From positions 1-64,000 of the forward strand of contig CAMWTP010000003.1 in assembly GCA_947177165.1 (NCBI GenBank): a stretch of DNA of 64,000 nucleotides, in the 5' to 3' direction. Source of the stretch: an uncultured Lachnospiraceae bacterium (GTDB lineage: Bacteria > Bacillota > Clostridia > Lachnospirales > Lachnospiraceae). The position numbers and the translations under genes were made by a program. Positions 44,203 through 51,730 of this stretch are shown here, in pieces. The notes beneath the pieces are model-generated. The model was not told the DNA's origin and searched no databases. It saw nothing but the letters and a program-made list of their open reading frames with translations. Positions within the stretch are counted from its first letter, which is position 1; each line of letters opens with the position of its first letter.

Positions 44203-44286
44203 ATGAGTACATATGAAGAATTTATGGTGCTTTTGACTATTGGACTTCTGATCGTTGCAATTCTAAATTTGAAAAATGAAAAATAG
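44203..44286 (+). CDS. Very small holin-like toxin of a type I system
   Basis: A 27-residue peptide: MSTYEEFMVLLTIGLLIVAI followed by LNLKNEK. One hydrophobic helix with a basic tail and an acidic N-terminus matches the putative holin-like toxin family (PF16935, TxpA/BsrG group). A GGTGG-rich RBS precedes the ATG. An intrinsic terminator follows at once and a strong antisense promoter points back over the 3' end. It probably acts as an addiction module that keeps the island. It is too short for most gene finders. Confidence 0.8.
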   Translation: MSTYEEFMVLLTIGLLIVAILNLKNEK

Positions 44287-44323
44287 CCGTCCTGCTCCTG
44301 AGAAAAGTAGACGACTATTTTTT
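44283..44323. terminator. Bidirectional terminator of toxin and antisense RNA
   Basis: ATAGCCGTC (44283-44291) pairs with GACGACTAT (44310-44318), followed by TTTTTT on the plus strand. The minus strand also ends in ATTTTTC after the stem. It can end both convergent transcripts. Confidence 0.75.
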
Positions 44324-44417
44324 AACATAATTAATTTTCGCCGGGTCGGGTGACTGGCACTCACCTTCCGGCTCCCCTGTTAAGCATATTATAATCCAGT
44401 GTAGTGTTTTTTGTCAA
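44290..44417 (-). ncRNA. Candidate antisense antitoxin RNA
   Basis: A minus-strand promoter TTGACA (44412-44417), 18 bases, TATAAT (44388-44393) would start an RNA near 44381. It runs about 95 bases through a G/C-rich fold (GCCGG...CCGGC) to the shared terminator, overlapping the 3' end of the toxin message. This is the usual arrangement of RatA-like antitoxins. Both the RNA and its boundaries are predicted. Confidence 0.65.
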
Positions 44418-44622
44418 TATTAAAATTGGCCACAACATACCAGTTGCGACGTCGCAACAAACCACAACAGCCAGGAGCTACCAACTCCCAGCTGCAAAGG
44501 ATACCATTGCCTGATGAATCGGCTACAGTATAAAACTACGCAATATGATTGTAGCACATTTTTCTGCATCCGGCAATGGGTGTATTTTTTATACCCAAAA
44601 TTCACAGAAAGGACGTGGATAA

Positions 44623-45699
44623 ATGCCGCGTGGGAAAGCTATCAGGAACAAGAACGGCTATGGCACTGTTGTAAAACTGTCAGGCAACCGCAGAAATCCG
44701 TATGAAGTCAGAGTCAATACCAGAATGGACGAAAGATATTATCCTGTCTATGACGTCCTGGGGCGCTATGCCACCCGTGAGGAAGGACTGATCGCACTGG
44801 CCGAGTACAACAAGAACCCGTATGACCTCAATAAGTCCAAACTTACATTCAGTGAATTATATGCAGCTTTTTATCATGACAAGTATGAGTTATCCGGAAA
44901 ACCTTTTTCCAGGAGTTCCAAGGACTGCACACGATCCGCATACAATCACATGGAATTGCTTCATGAGCGGCTGTACAAAGATATCAGAGTGAACGACTTC
45001 AAAGCTGTATTTGCCCAAACCAAAAACGGCAAAGCTCTGTCTCATGCCATGCAGGAACACATGAAGAATCTCATTGTCCAAATGGACAAATTTGCCCTGC
45101 AGAACGATATCATCAGTAAAGGCTATGCGTCCTTTGTAAACATTACTGTTGAGGAAGATGACAAACCTGGCGTGCCATTTACACATGATGAGCTTGTGAA
45201 GTTGTGGCAGCACCAGGCAGATTCGTGGATTGATGCCGCCCTGATATTCATCTATTCCGGCTGGAGAATATCAGAACTGAACAATATGCCCATTGGAGAT
45301 ATCAACCTGTCAGACTGGACCTTCAAGGGCGGTGTCAAGACTGCTGCCGGCAAAGACAGAATTGTCCCAATCCATTCAGCAATTCGCGCCATGGTAGCTG
45401 ATCGGATTGCAGACAATGGCAGCAGGTTATTCATTGAAAATGGAAAGCCCATCAGCAATACACTATTGTCAAAGCGCTTTAAAGCTGCCCTTGCCGCTGC
45501 AGGTATCACAACAGAACATACAATACATGATTGTCGGCATACGTTTACGTCACTGCTTGATACTGCCGGAGCTAATCCTATATGCATAGATCGCCTTGTT
45601 GGCCACGCTTCCAAAAGCATCACGTCAAAGGTATACACACATAAGGACTTAGAGGAATTGCGGGCAGCAGTTGAATTAATAAAAGCACCTGAATATTAG
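44623..45699 (+). CDS. int: Tyrosine integrase of the island
   Basis: A 358-residue site-specific recombinase. An N-terminal arm-binding part (NGYGTVVKLSGNRRNPYEVR) is followed by a core-binding SAM-like domain and the catalytic domain. Catalytic residues: Arg in SGWRISEL, Lys in GGVKTAAGKDR, HDCRHTF (His and Arg), GHAS (His) and the nucleophile Tyr in SKVYTHKDL. It ends 142 bases before attR, so it belongs to the island and should integrate it at the 41-bp site. Confidence 0.93.
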   Translation: MPRGKAIRNKNGYGTVVKLSGNRRNPYEVRVNTRMDERYYPVYDVLGRYATREEGLIALAEYNKNPYDLNKSKLTFSELYAAFYHDKYELSGKPFSRSSKDCTRSAYNHMELLHERLYKDIRVNDFKAVFAQTKNGKALSHAMQEHMKNLIVQMDKFALQNDIISKGYASFVNITVEEDDKPGVPFTHDELVKLWQHQADSWIDAALIFIYSGWRISELNNMPIGDINLSDWTFKGGVKTAAGKDRIVPIHSAIRAMVADRIADNGSRLFIENGKPISNTLLSKRFKAALAAAGITTEHTIHDCRHTFTSLLDTAGANPICIDRLVGHASKSITSKVYTHKDLEELRAAVELIKAPEY

Positions 45700-45721
45700 T
45701 TTGTTTCAGGTGCTTAATTTG

Positions 45722-45743
45722 TGTCACTAGCTTGTCACTAGTA
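45722..45743. repeat. Right pair of TGTCACTAG arm-type repeats
   Basis: TGTCACTAG at 45722-45730 and 45733-45741, spaced 11 bases, in the same orientation as the left pair. It starts 23 bases after the integrase stop and about 100 bases before attR. Confidence 0.65.
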
Positions 45744-45789
45744 GCATTCTTTTTGATAGATTTTTCAAATTTTGCAAAATAAACAATGC

Positions 45790-45827
45790 TGTAAAATCAA
45801 GGCTTTCAAGATTTACGGGATTTTACA
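45790..45827. other. Dyad between integrase and attR
   Basis: TGTAAAATC (45790-45798) and GATTTTACA (45819-45827) form a perfect 9-bp inverted repeat. It may be an additional recombination site or a terminator stem without a T tail. Confidence 0.4.
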
Positions 45828-45840
45828 AAACAAGCGTTTG

Positions 45841-45881
45841 TTAAACGAAACTTAAATCAGGTGTGTTTATTTTGTGAATTC
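45841..45881. repeat. attR: right 41-bp direct repeat of the island
   Basis: Matches attL at 40 of 41 positions. Sequence beyond it (ending CATAACCGCAG) is unrelated to that beyond attL. The -10 box that follows the repeats at attL is not present here, so this copy is not expected to be a promoter. Confidence 0.85.
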
Positions 45882-45949
45882 CATAACCGCAGAGAATCGC
45901 TTTCATCTCTCTATTATTTTTTATACTAAAGCCGGTCATAATAAAATCA

Positions 45950-45996
45950 TTGACATCCTGCGATATGTGCATTATGATAAACTGGTACTACCAGTT
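45950..45996 (+). promoter_or_regulatory. lrgAB promoter with FadR-type operator
   Basis: TTGACA (45950-45955), 17 bases, TATGAT (45973-45978), then a perfect palindrome AACTGGTA-c-TACCAGTT (45980-45996) overlapping the transcription start. TGGT...ACCA is the known core of FadR-subfamily GntR operators, and a FadR-type regulator is the third gene of the operon. Confidence 0.85.
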
Positions 45997-46010
45997 AGGA
46001 GATGAAAAAA

Positions 46011-46388
46011 ATGAAACTTTTGAGACAATTCTGCATTATCCTGTTTGTGTCTTTTCTTGGAGAGCTGCTTCACATTCTGATACCGCTTCCCATTCCGGCA
46101 AGTGTCTATGGACTCGTTCTGATGCTCCTGGCGCTTTGTTCCGGGATTCTGAAAATGGCACAGGTCAAGGAAGCTGCCGACTTCTTAATCGAGATCATGC
46201 CTGTCATGTTCATTCCGGCGGCCGTAGGACTCCTGGAATCATGGTCAGCCCTGCAGTCCATCTGGCTTCCTGTCATCGTCATCACAATACTGACCACCGT
46301 CATTGTCATGGCAGTGACTGGTCAGGTTACGCAGCGCATGATCCGAAGGGAGCATCACAAAAAAGCGAAGGAGGCCGGCAGCGAATGA
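46011..46388 (+). CDS. lrgA: LrgA/CidA-family holin-like membrane protein
   Basis: A 125-residue protein with four hydrophobic helices, matching LrgA/CidA (LLRQFCIILFVSFLGELLHI, then PIPASVYGLVLMLLALCSG). Family members affect murein hydrolase activity, cell lysis and, in some species, transport of pyruvate or related small acids. TTAGGAG lies 9 bases before the ATG. The stop overlaps the lrgB start (ATGA). Confidence 0.88.
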   Translation: MKLLRQFCIILFVSFLGELLHILIPLPIPASVYGLVLMLLALCSGILKMAQVKEAADFLIEIMPVMFIPAAVGLLESWSALQSIWLPVIVITILTTVIVMAVTGQVTQRMIRREHHKKAKEAGSE

Positions 46389-47077
46389 AAGCATATTTAA
46401 CTGACTCTGTTTTTTTCGGGGCAGTCATCAGTCTCGCCGCATATGAGGCCGGACTTTTGATCCGCAGGAAATTCAGGCTGGCAATCCTGAATCCGCTGCT
46501 CATTGCCACGGTCTGTGTCATGGCAGTATTGATGCTATTCAAAATAGAATACAAACACTACAATGAGGGTGCAAGATACATCAGTTACCTGCTGACACCT
46601 GCTACAGTCTGTCTGGCCGTCCCCTTGTATCAACAGCTCGAACTGCTCCGGAAAAACCTGAAAGCTGTGGCGGGCGGCATTATCACAGGCGTACTTGCAA
46701 GCCTTGTCAGCGTTTTTCTGCTGGCAAAACTATTTTCCCTGACCCATGAACAGTACGTGACACTGCTTCCCAAATCCATCACCACTGCCATCGGAATGGG
46801 CGTGTCGGAGGAGCTTGGCGGCATCCCGACCATCACGGTCGCTGTCATCATCGTCACAGGGATTCTGGGCAACGTCATCGCAGAGTTTGTGTGCAGACTG
46901 TTCCGGATTGAGGAGCCGATTGCAAAAGGGCTGGCACTCGGAACCGCATCCCACGCGATTGGCACAGCGAAAGCGATGGAACTGGGCGAGGTCGAGGGAG
47001 CCATGAGCAGCCTGGCGATTGCCGTCGCAGGGCTCATGACTGTCGTGGGCGCTTCCCTCTTTGCAAATCTGATGTGA
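46385..47077 (+). CDS. lrgB: LrgB-family membrane protein
   Basis: A 230-residue integral membrane partner of LrgA, with KSITTAIGMGVSEELGGIPT and GTASHAIGTAKAMELGEVEGA, the conserved LrgB blocks. The start is the ATG in the four-base overlap with lrgA; the reading frame runs further upstream through lrgA without meaning. Confidence 0.92.
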   Translation: MKAYLTDSVFFGAVISLAAYEAGLLIRRKFRLAILNPLLIATVCVMAVLMLFKIEYKHYNEGARYISYLLTPATVCLAVPLYQQLELLRKNLKAVAGGIITGVLASLVSVFLLAKLFSLTHEQYVTLLPKSITTAIGMGVSEELGGIPTITVAVIIVTGILGNVIAEFVCRLFRIEEPIAKGLALGTASHAIGTAKAMELGEVEGAMSSLAIAVAGLMTVVGASLFANLM

Positions 47078-47099
47078 ATTGACACGGAGGGGACAGTAC

Positions 47100-47765
47100 A
47101 TGAATGAGACAAAAGTGTATTTTCTGGTCATTGAACACATCAAAACCCTTGTTCAACAGGGGGAACTATCCTTCGGCGGCAGACTGCCCTCCGAACGGCA
47201 GCTGATGGCTACGCTCGGACTCAGCAGAAACTCTATCCGCGAAGCGCTGCGCAGCCTGGAAAATATGGGAATCATCGAGAGCCGCCACGGACAGGGAAAT
47301 TACCTTGTGAACCATATCTGCGACAGTCTGGGCAGCATCTTTTCCCTGCTGCTCTTCCTGAATGAATGTAGTGTGCAGGAAATCAGCGATCTCCGGAAAA
47401 GTATCGAAACCAGCGCATATCTGCTCGCGGTAAAAAAAGCAAGCAATGCCGAGATTCAGGCGCTTTCCATCTCCCTTGACCGCCTGAAAAGCAGCAGTGC
47501 GAAAGACCGCGCACTGTTTGACAAACAATTTCACGACACATTAATCAGTCTCTCTGGAAACCGTCTGATGAAACTGTTAAATGACACTTTATCACAACCG
47601 TTTGAACATGTCATCCAGCAAAAGCTGACACAGATTTCCCCAGATCAATGGAACGCGCTTCTTGCTGAGCACACACGCATTTATGAGTGCCTGACAGCAC
47701 GCGAGGAGGCCGCTGGCATCAGTGCCATTATGGAGCATTATGATTATATCAGCAAAATCTGTTAA
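47100..47765 (+). CDS. FadR-subfamily GntR regulator
   Basis: A 221-residue regulator with an N-terminal winged helix (GRLPSERQLMATLGLSRNSI, REALRSLENMGIIESRHGQG) and an all-helical FCD ligand-binding domain (EISDLRKSIETSAYLLAVKK, LFDKQFHDTLISLSGN). His and Asp residues in the FCD are consistent with a metal-bound carboxylate ligand. GGAGGGG lies 8 bases upstream of the ATG. Autoregulation through the palindrome at 45980 is inferred. Confidence 0.9.
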   Translation: MNETKVYFLVIEHIKTLVQQGELSFGGRLPSERQLMATLGLSRNSIREALRSLENMGIIESRHGQGNYLVNHICDSLGSIFSLLLFLNECSVQEISDLRKSIETSAYLLAVKKASNAEIQALSISLDRLKSSSAKDRALFDKQFHDTLISLSGNRLMKLLNDTLSQPFEHVIQQKLTQISPDQWNALLAEHTRIYECLTAREEAAGISAIMEHYDYISKIC

Positions 47766-47821
47766 CTGGTTTCTGGAGCATGTTTGAACGCCAGTCTCTC
47801 ATCATCTGGTTTTGACACGTT

Positions 47822-47856
47822 AAAATCACCTGCCCGGTTATGAGCAGGTGATTTTT
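47822..47856. terminator. Bidirectional terminator between the GntR and lactaldehyde reductase genes
   Basis: AAAATCACCTGC (47822-47833) pairs with GCAGGTGATTTT (47844-47855), with T runs on both strands. It ends both the lrgAB-regulator operon and the rhamnose operon. Confidence 0.85.
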
Positions 47857-47859
47857 ACA

Positions 47860-49008
47860 TTAAATCAATGATTCATATAACTTCGTGATATCTTCCACAC
47901 TTGTCTCTTTCGGATTGCCTGGTCTGCACGCGTCATCATATGCGGACTGCGCAAGGAACGGAATGTCCTCTCTCTTGACAATCTCCTTCAGATCTGCCGG
48001 GATTCCGACATCCTGTGACAGCTTCTTCACTGCATCGACTGCCGCCTTGCGGTACTCCTCCTGCGACATGCTGTCTACGCCCTGCACGCCCATCGCCCTG
48101 GCAATCTCGCGGTACTTCTCACCTGTAGCCTCTGCGTTGTACTCCATGACGGTCGGGAGAATAATCGCATTGGCAACACCGTGCGGTGTGTCGTACAGTG
48201 CGCCGAGCGGATGCGCCATGGAGTGCACGATTCCAAGTCCCACATTGGAGAATCCCATGCCGGCAACATACTGTCCGAGTGCCATGTCCGCCCTTCCTTC
48301 CGGCGTGTTGTCAACTGCGCCTCTCAGCGAGCGGGAAATGATTTCGATTGCCTTCAAATGGAACATATCTGACAATTCCCATGCACCCGCTGTGATATAG
48401 CCCTCGATGGCGTGTGTGAGCGCGTCCATACCGGTTGCCGCTGTCAGTCCCTTTGGCATCGTCGACATCATCTCTGGGTCTACGAATGCTGCGACAGGAA
48501 TATCTTTGGGGTCTACGCAGACCATCTTGCGGTTCTTTGCCACATCTGTGATGACATAGTTGATTGTCACCTCTGCAGCCGTTCCCGCTGTGGTCGGCAC
48601 TGCGAAAATCGGTACGGACTTATTCCTGGTAGGCGCCACACCCTCAAGGCTTACCACATCCTCAAACTCAGGATTGTTGATGATGATACCGATTGCTTTC
48701 GCCGTATCCATGGAAGATCCGCCGCCAATTGCAATCAGGTAATCCGCACCGGATTTCTTATATGCTGCCACACCAGTCTGCACATTTTCGACTGTCGGAT
48801 TCGGCTTAATCTCAGAATACAGCTCATACGCCATTCCCTCTGCCTCAAGGACATCCAGCACTCGCTTGGTCACGCCGAATTTCACCAGGTCCGGATCGGA
48901 GCACACAAATGCCTTCTGAAAACCCCGTCCCTTTGCCTCAGGTACAATATCCTGAATTGCACCTGCTCCATGATAAGATGTCTCGTTTAATACAAATCTG
49001 CTTGCCAT
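47860..49008 (-). CDS. fucO: Lactaldehyde reductase / iron-containing alcohol dehydrogenase (FucO-like)
   Basis: A 382-residue group III alcohol dehydrogenase. IGGGSSMDTAKAIG binds NAD; metal ligands lie in MDALTHAIEGYI and IVHSMAHPLGALYDTPHG. In rhamnose loci this enzyme reduces L-lactaldehyde, released by the aldolase, to 1,2-propanediol. It is the last gene of the operon, 24 bases after the aldolase gene. Confidence 0.92.
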   Translation of the reverse strand: MASRFVLNETSYHGAGAIQDIVPEAKGRGFQKAFVCSDPDLVKFGVTKRVLDVLEAEGMAYELYSEIKPNPTVENVQTGVAAYKKSGADYLIAIGGGSSMDTAKAIGIIINNPEFEDVVSLEGVAPTRNKSVPIFAVPTTAGTAAEVTINYVITDVAKNRKMVCVDPKDIPVAAFVDPEMMSTMPKGLTAATGMDALTHAIEGYITAGAWELSDMFHLKAIEIISRSLRGAVDNTPEGRADMALGQYVAGMGFSNVGLGIVHSMAHPLGALYDTPHGVANAIILPTVMEYNAEATGEKYREIARAMGVQGVDSMSQEEYRKAAVDAVKKLSQDVGIPADLKEIVKREDIPFLAQSAYDDACRPGNPKETSVEDITKLYESLI

Positions 49009-49032
49009 ATGTCATTTCTCCTTCCATATTAT

Positions 49033-49857
49033 TTATTTTTCATATAAAAATTTCTCAGGCAGTGTCACCTTAAAATCTTTTGCGAGATTCCTGAAATCGT
49101 CCGGCGTGATTGTTTGGCGTTTATTGGGCTGCATGGACAGCATTTTCACCAGAATCTTCGCCGACTTCTCCACTGTGTGCATCAGTCCGAAAGTCAGGTC
49201 AAAATCCTCACCGGCTGCAAACATTCCGTGATGCGCCCAGATCGCGACGTCGTAGCATTTCATCAGCTTGCTCGTCTCCACCGCGATCTCGCGCCCGCCG
49301 GGAACCATCCACGGCACAACGCCGATTCCGTCAGGAAAGACTACAGGACATTCCGTGGCCATCTCCCACAGCTCCCTCGTAAACACTTCATCGCTCAGCG
49401 GCAGAACAAACGTCAGTGCGATTACATTTGTGGTATGTGCGTGATAGATAACGCGGTATCTGCCATCTGTCACTTCCTTCTTCACCTCATGGTTCATCAG
49501 GTGGGAAGGCAACTCCGAAGTCGGTCTTCCGCCATTTACAAGCCCCCACACAATACGGTAATTCTCACCCTTGTCATCAAGCTCAATCATGCAGATTGAA
49601 TCCTCCGGTTTGATGATGACATTCCGAAAATATTTCCCGCTTCCTGTCACAAGAAAATACTCTCCGGCAAGCTTTGGAACCGCTGTGCCAATCGGCTGCC
49701 AGTCCTTCGCCTCAAAATTCTCCTTCACAGACTCCACTTCCTCCGGCTTTACGCGGTATGACAAGTTCCCGCCGTTGCGCTCGTGCCACCCCTGCTGCCA
49801 GCCGTCATCCGCCATGCGGATAAATCCCTGTACAAACTCTGCATCTAAAAATTTCAT
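49033..49857 (-). CDS. rhaD: Rhamnulose-1-phosphate aldolase
   Basis: Class II zinc aldolase of 274 residues that splits L-rhamnulose-1-phosphate into dihydroxyacetone phosphate and L-lactaldehyde. Zinc ligands lie in VIYHAHTTNVIAL and AIWAHHGMFAAGEDF. The length is standard. GGAGG precedes the ATG. The gene is preceded by a duplicated palindromic repeat that separates it from rhaA. Confidence 0.94.
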   Translation of the reverse strand: MKFLDAEFVQGFIRMADDGWQQGWHERNGGNLSYRVKPEEVESVKENFEAKDWQPIGTAVPKLAGEYFLVTGSGKYFRNVIIKPEDSICMIELDDKGENYRIVWGLVNGGRPTSELPSHLMNHEVKKEVTDGRYRVIYHAHTTNVIALTFVLPLSDEVFTRELWEMATECPVVFPDGIGVVPWMVPGGREIAVETSKLMKCYDVAIWAHHGMFAAGEDFDLTFGLMHTVEKSAKILVKMLSMQPNKRQTITPDDFRNLAKDFKVTLPEKFLYEK

Positions 49858-49871
49858 GTGTATCCTCCATT

Positions 49872-50146
49872 ATTCAAAGTTCTTTTCACACTTCCAAACA
49901 TGCCGCCGTGCGGCACCTACAATCCATGAAAATCGCTGCCCTTGCGATTCTTCTGTGTGAGACTTAGAACTTCTTTGCGAAACAGCCTTTGCTGTGAGCA
50001 ATTAGAAGTTCTTCTCACACTTCCAAACATGCTGCAATTACAATCCATGCGAAGAATCGCTGCCCTTGCGATTCTTCTGTGTGAGACTTAGAACTTCTTT
50101 GCGAAACAGCCTTTGCTGTGAGCAATTAGAAGTTCTTCTCACACTA
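49872..50146 (-). repeat. Duplicated palindromic repeat between rhaA and rhaD
   Basis: A unit of about 124-134 bases is present almost twice: GCCCTTGCGATTCTTCTGTG recurs 124 bases on (49938 and 50062), and AGTTCTTCTCACAC is found at 49997 and 50131, with AGTTCTTTTCACAC at 49878. Each unit holds a long stem (GTGTGAGACTTAGAACTTCT against AGAAGTTCTTCTCACAC) with an inner ACAG/CTGT hairpin and a GAATCGC/GCGATTC hairpin. It is transcribed within the operon. Confidence 0.8.
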
Positions 50147-51400
50147 TCTCTTGGACAATATTTCCTCTTCATATTTCTTAACTGCGTCAAACCAGCTGTA
50201 ATCTGCAACCACGCCGCACTGTCTGCAGTATTCCTCCCAGACGTCCCCGAACGGATAAGTCTTGATATCCTCGTACATCACCATAAGCTCTGTCATACGG
50301 TTCTCGTCCTGCAGCTTCTTAAACTCTGCGTTCGGTGTGCAGAGTGCGCTCAGAAGAGCCTTCTGCCAGCTGCGGAATCCCACGGTCCACGCGGATATTC
50401 TGTTGATGCTCGCATCAAAATAGTCCAGTGCCATATATACGCGGTCCAGCGCATCGTTGCGGACAATCTCTTTTGCCATCTCCTTTGTCTCATCATCAAA
50501 CAGTACAACATGGTCGCTGTCCCAGCGGATTGGTCTGGTGATGTGCAGGGCGATTTCCGGGAAAAAGCACAGCAGCGCCGGAATCTTGTCCGATACCACC
50601 TCTGTCGGGTGATAGTGGCCGTTGTCCATCAAGGGCAGGCAGCCGTCATGTGTCGCCGCAAAAGTGAGCGTAAACTCCGCGCTTCCGGCTGTGAATGCCT
50701 CCACACCGATGCCGAATACCTTTGACTCCACACAAGGCTTTACCAGCTTCTTGTCAAACGGCTCTGACAAAATCTGCTCGATGGAATCCTTATAGCGGAG
50801 ACGCGGTCCCATGCGGTCAGCGGGGATATCTTTATAACCGTCGCCTGTCCAGATATTCATCACGCAGGGAACGCCTGTCTGCTCCGCGAAATACTGTGAG
50901 ATGCGGACACAGGCCTTTCCATGCTCGATCCAGAACTTTCTCGTCTCCTCGTCGGGACTTGTCAGCGTCAGACCGTCTTTGACCTTATCATGCGAGAAAA
51001 ATGTCGGGTTAAAATCGATTCCCATATTTCTTTCTTTTGCAAATTCCACCCACTTTGCAAAATGCTTCGGCTCGATTTTATCGCGGTCCACAAACCCGCC
51101 TTCCTCAAAAATCGCATAGCTTGCGTGCAGATTCAGCTTCTTTTTGCCGGGCATCAGTTTCAGCGCCTGATCCATGTCCTGCATCAGCTCTTCGGGTGTC
51201 CTCGCCCTTCCAGGATAGTCGCCTGTCGTCTGGATTCCTCCTGTCAGGGGACCGTCGTGGTCAAAGCCCGTGACATCATCGCCCTGCCAGCAGTGCAAGG
51301 AAACCGGAATCTCCATCAGCTTTCTGATGGCTGCGTCCGTGTCCACGCCGACTGCAGCATACTTTTTCTTTGCTTCCTCGTACCTTTCGTTCTGATTCAT
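50144..51400 (-). CDS. rhaA: L-rhamnose isomerase
   Basis: A 418-residue TIM-barrel isomerase converting L-rhamnose to L-rhamnulose. It shows LHCWQGDDVTGFD near the N-terminus, MGIDFNPTFFSHDKV, and GCLPLMDNGHYHPTEVVSDK with metal-binding residues. Full length for the family. GGAGGAAAT precedes the ATG. The small Cys-rich gene lies 54 bases upstream. Confidence 0.95.
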   Translation of the reverse strand: MNQNERYEEAKKKYAAVGVDTDAAIRKLMEIPVSLHCWQGDDVTGFDHDGPLTGGIQTTGDYPGRARTPEELMQDMDQALKLMPGKKKLNLHASYAIFEEGGFVDRDKIEPKHFAKWVEFAKERNMGIDFNPTFFSHDKVKDGLTLTSPDEETRKFWIEHGKACVRISQYFAEQTGVPCVMNIWTGDGYKDIPADRMGPRLRYKDSIEQILSEPFDKKLVKPCVESKVFGIGVEAFTAGSAEFTLTFAATHDGCLPLMDNGHYHPTEVVSDKIPALLCFFPEIALHITRPIRWDSDHVVLFDDETKEMAKEIVRNDALDRVYMALDYFDASINRISAWTVGFRSWQKALLSALCTPNAEFKKLQDENRMTELMVMYEDIKTYPFGDVWEEYCRQCGVVADYSWFDAVKKYEEEILSKR

Positions 51401-51454
51401 ATTTCCTCCATTTCCGCGTGTTTGTCTGCACGCTCTATTAATTGCTCTCCCTTT

Positions 51455-51730
51455 TCAGGGTTCCATCCATTCAATATCCCATCCGTCAAGTTTTTTCCAG
51501 CGAAATGCTTCCCTGAAATCATCGAAGCAATTTTCGCAGATACAGCAGCCCAAATCCTCCGGAACAAACCACCGCTGGTGCGGACTGTCCTGCACCTTCT
51601 CCCGGCAGAAGATACACGCATTGAGACCGGGGGCATGTTGAACAATCTCCTCGCCGTCAGTCGGATTCAGATATTTGTCCTGCAAATACTCCACATCATT
51701 TAGAAGACGCCAGTCATCTTTTTCAGTCAT
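51455..51730 (-). CDS. Small Cys-rich (probable zinc-binding) protein in the rhamnose operon
   Basis: A 91-residue acidic protein, no family known to me. Two CxxC-type pairs, CIFCREKV and CCICENCFDD, could form one zinc site. The start overlaps the rhaB stop by 4 bases (ATGA), with GGGAG upstream, so it is translationally coupled to rhaB and not a chance frame. An alternative overlapping frame of 82 residues on the same strand lacks such support. Role in rhamnose use is unknown. Confidence 0.72.
   Translation of the reverse strand: MTEKDDWRLLNDVEYLQDKYLNPTDGEEIVQHAPGLNACIFCREKVQDSPHQRWFVPEDLGCCICENCFDDFREAFRWKKLDGWDIEWMEP

Larger units (their letters stand above)
36502..45881. mobile_element. 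Integrated phage-satellite-like island, about 9.3 kb
   Basis: Bounded by the 41-bp direct repeats. Gene order from the right end: integrase and repressor (plus strand), then on the minus strand small regulators, an ERF annealing protein, a replication-initiator-like protein, small unknowns, scaffold, major capsid protein, an HNH/AP2-like protein and a sigma factor. A tiny toxin gene lies between repressor and integrase. Terminase, portal, head-tail connector, tail and lysis genes are absent, and all visible frames are intact. The size and gene set fit a helper-dependent satellite better than a decayed prophage, but a deletion derivative of a prophage cannot be excluded by reading alone. Confidence 0.8.

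Noticed and set aside
36502-45881. Complete inducible prophage
   Set aside because: No terminase, portal, tail, holin-endolysin or other morphogenesis genes; too short for a full phage.
45950-46384. Extended lrgB start
   Set aside because: This stretch is lrgA read in another frame; the true start is in the ATGA overlap.
46011-47077. LrgAB as part of the phage island's lysis functions
   Set aside because: It lies beyond attR, has its own promoter and regulator, and is a known chromosomal family.
51397-51645. 82-codon frame overlapping the Cys-rich gene
   Set aside because: Same strand but a different frame, without RBS or stop-start coupling; the 91-codon frame explains the sequence better.
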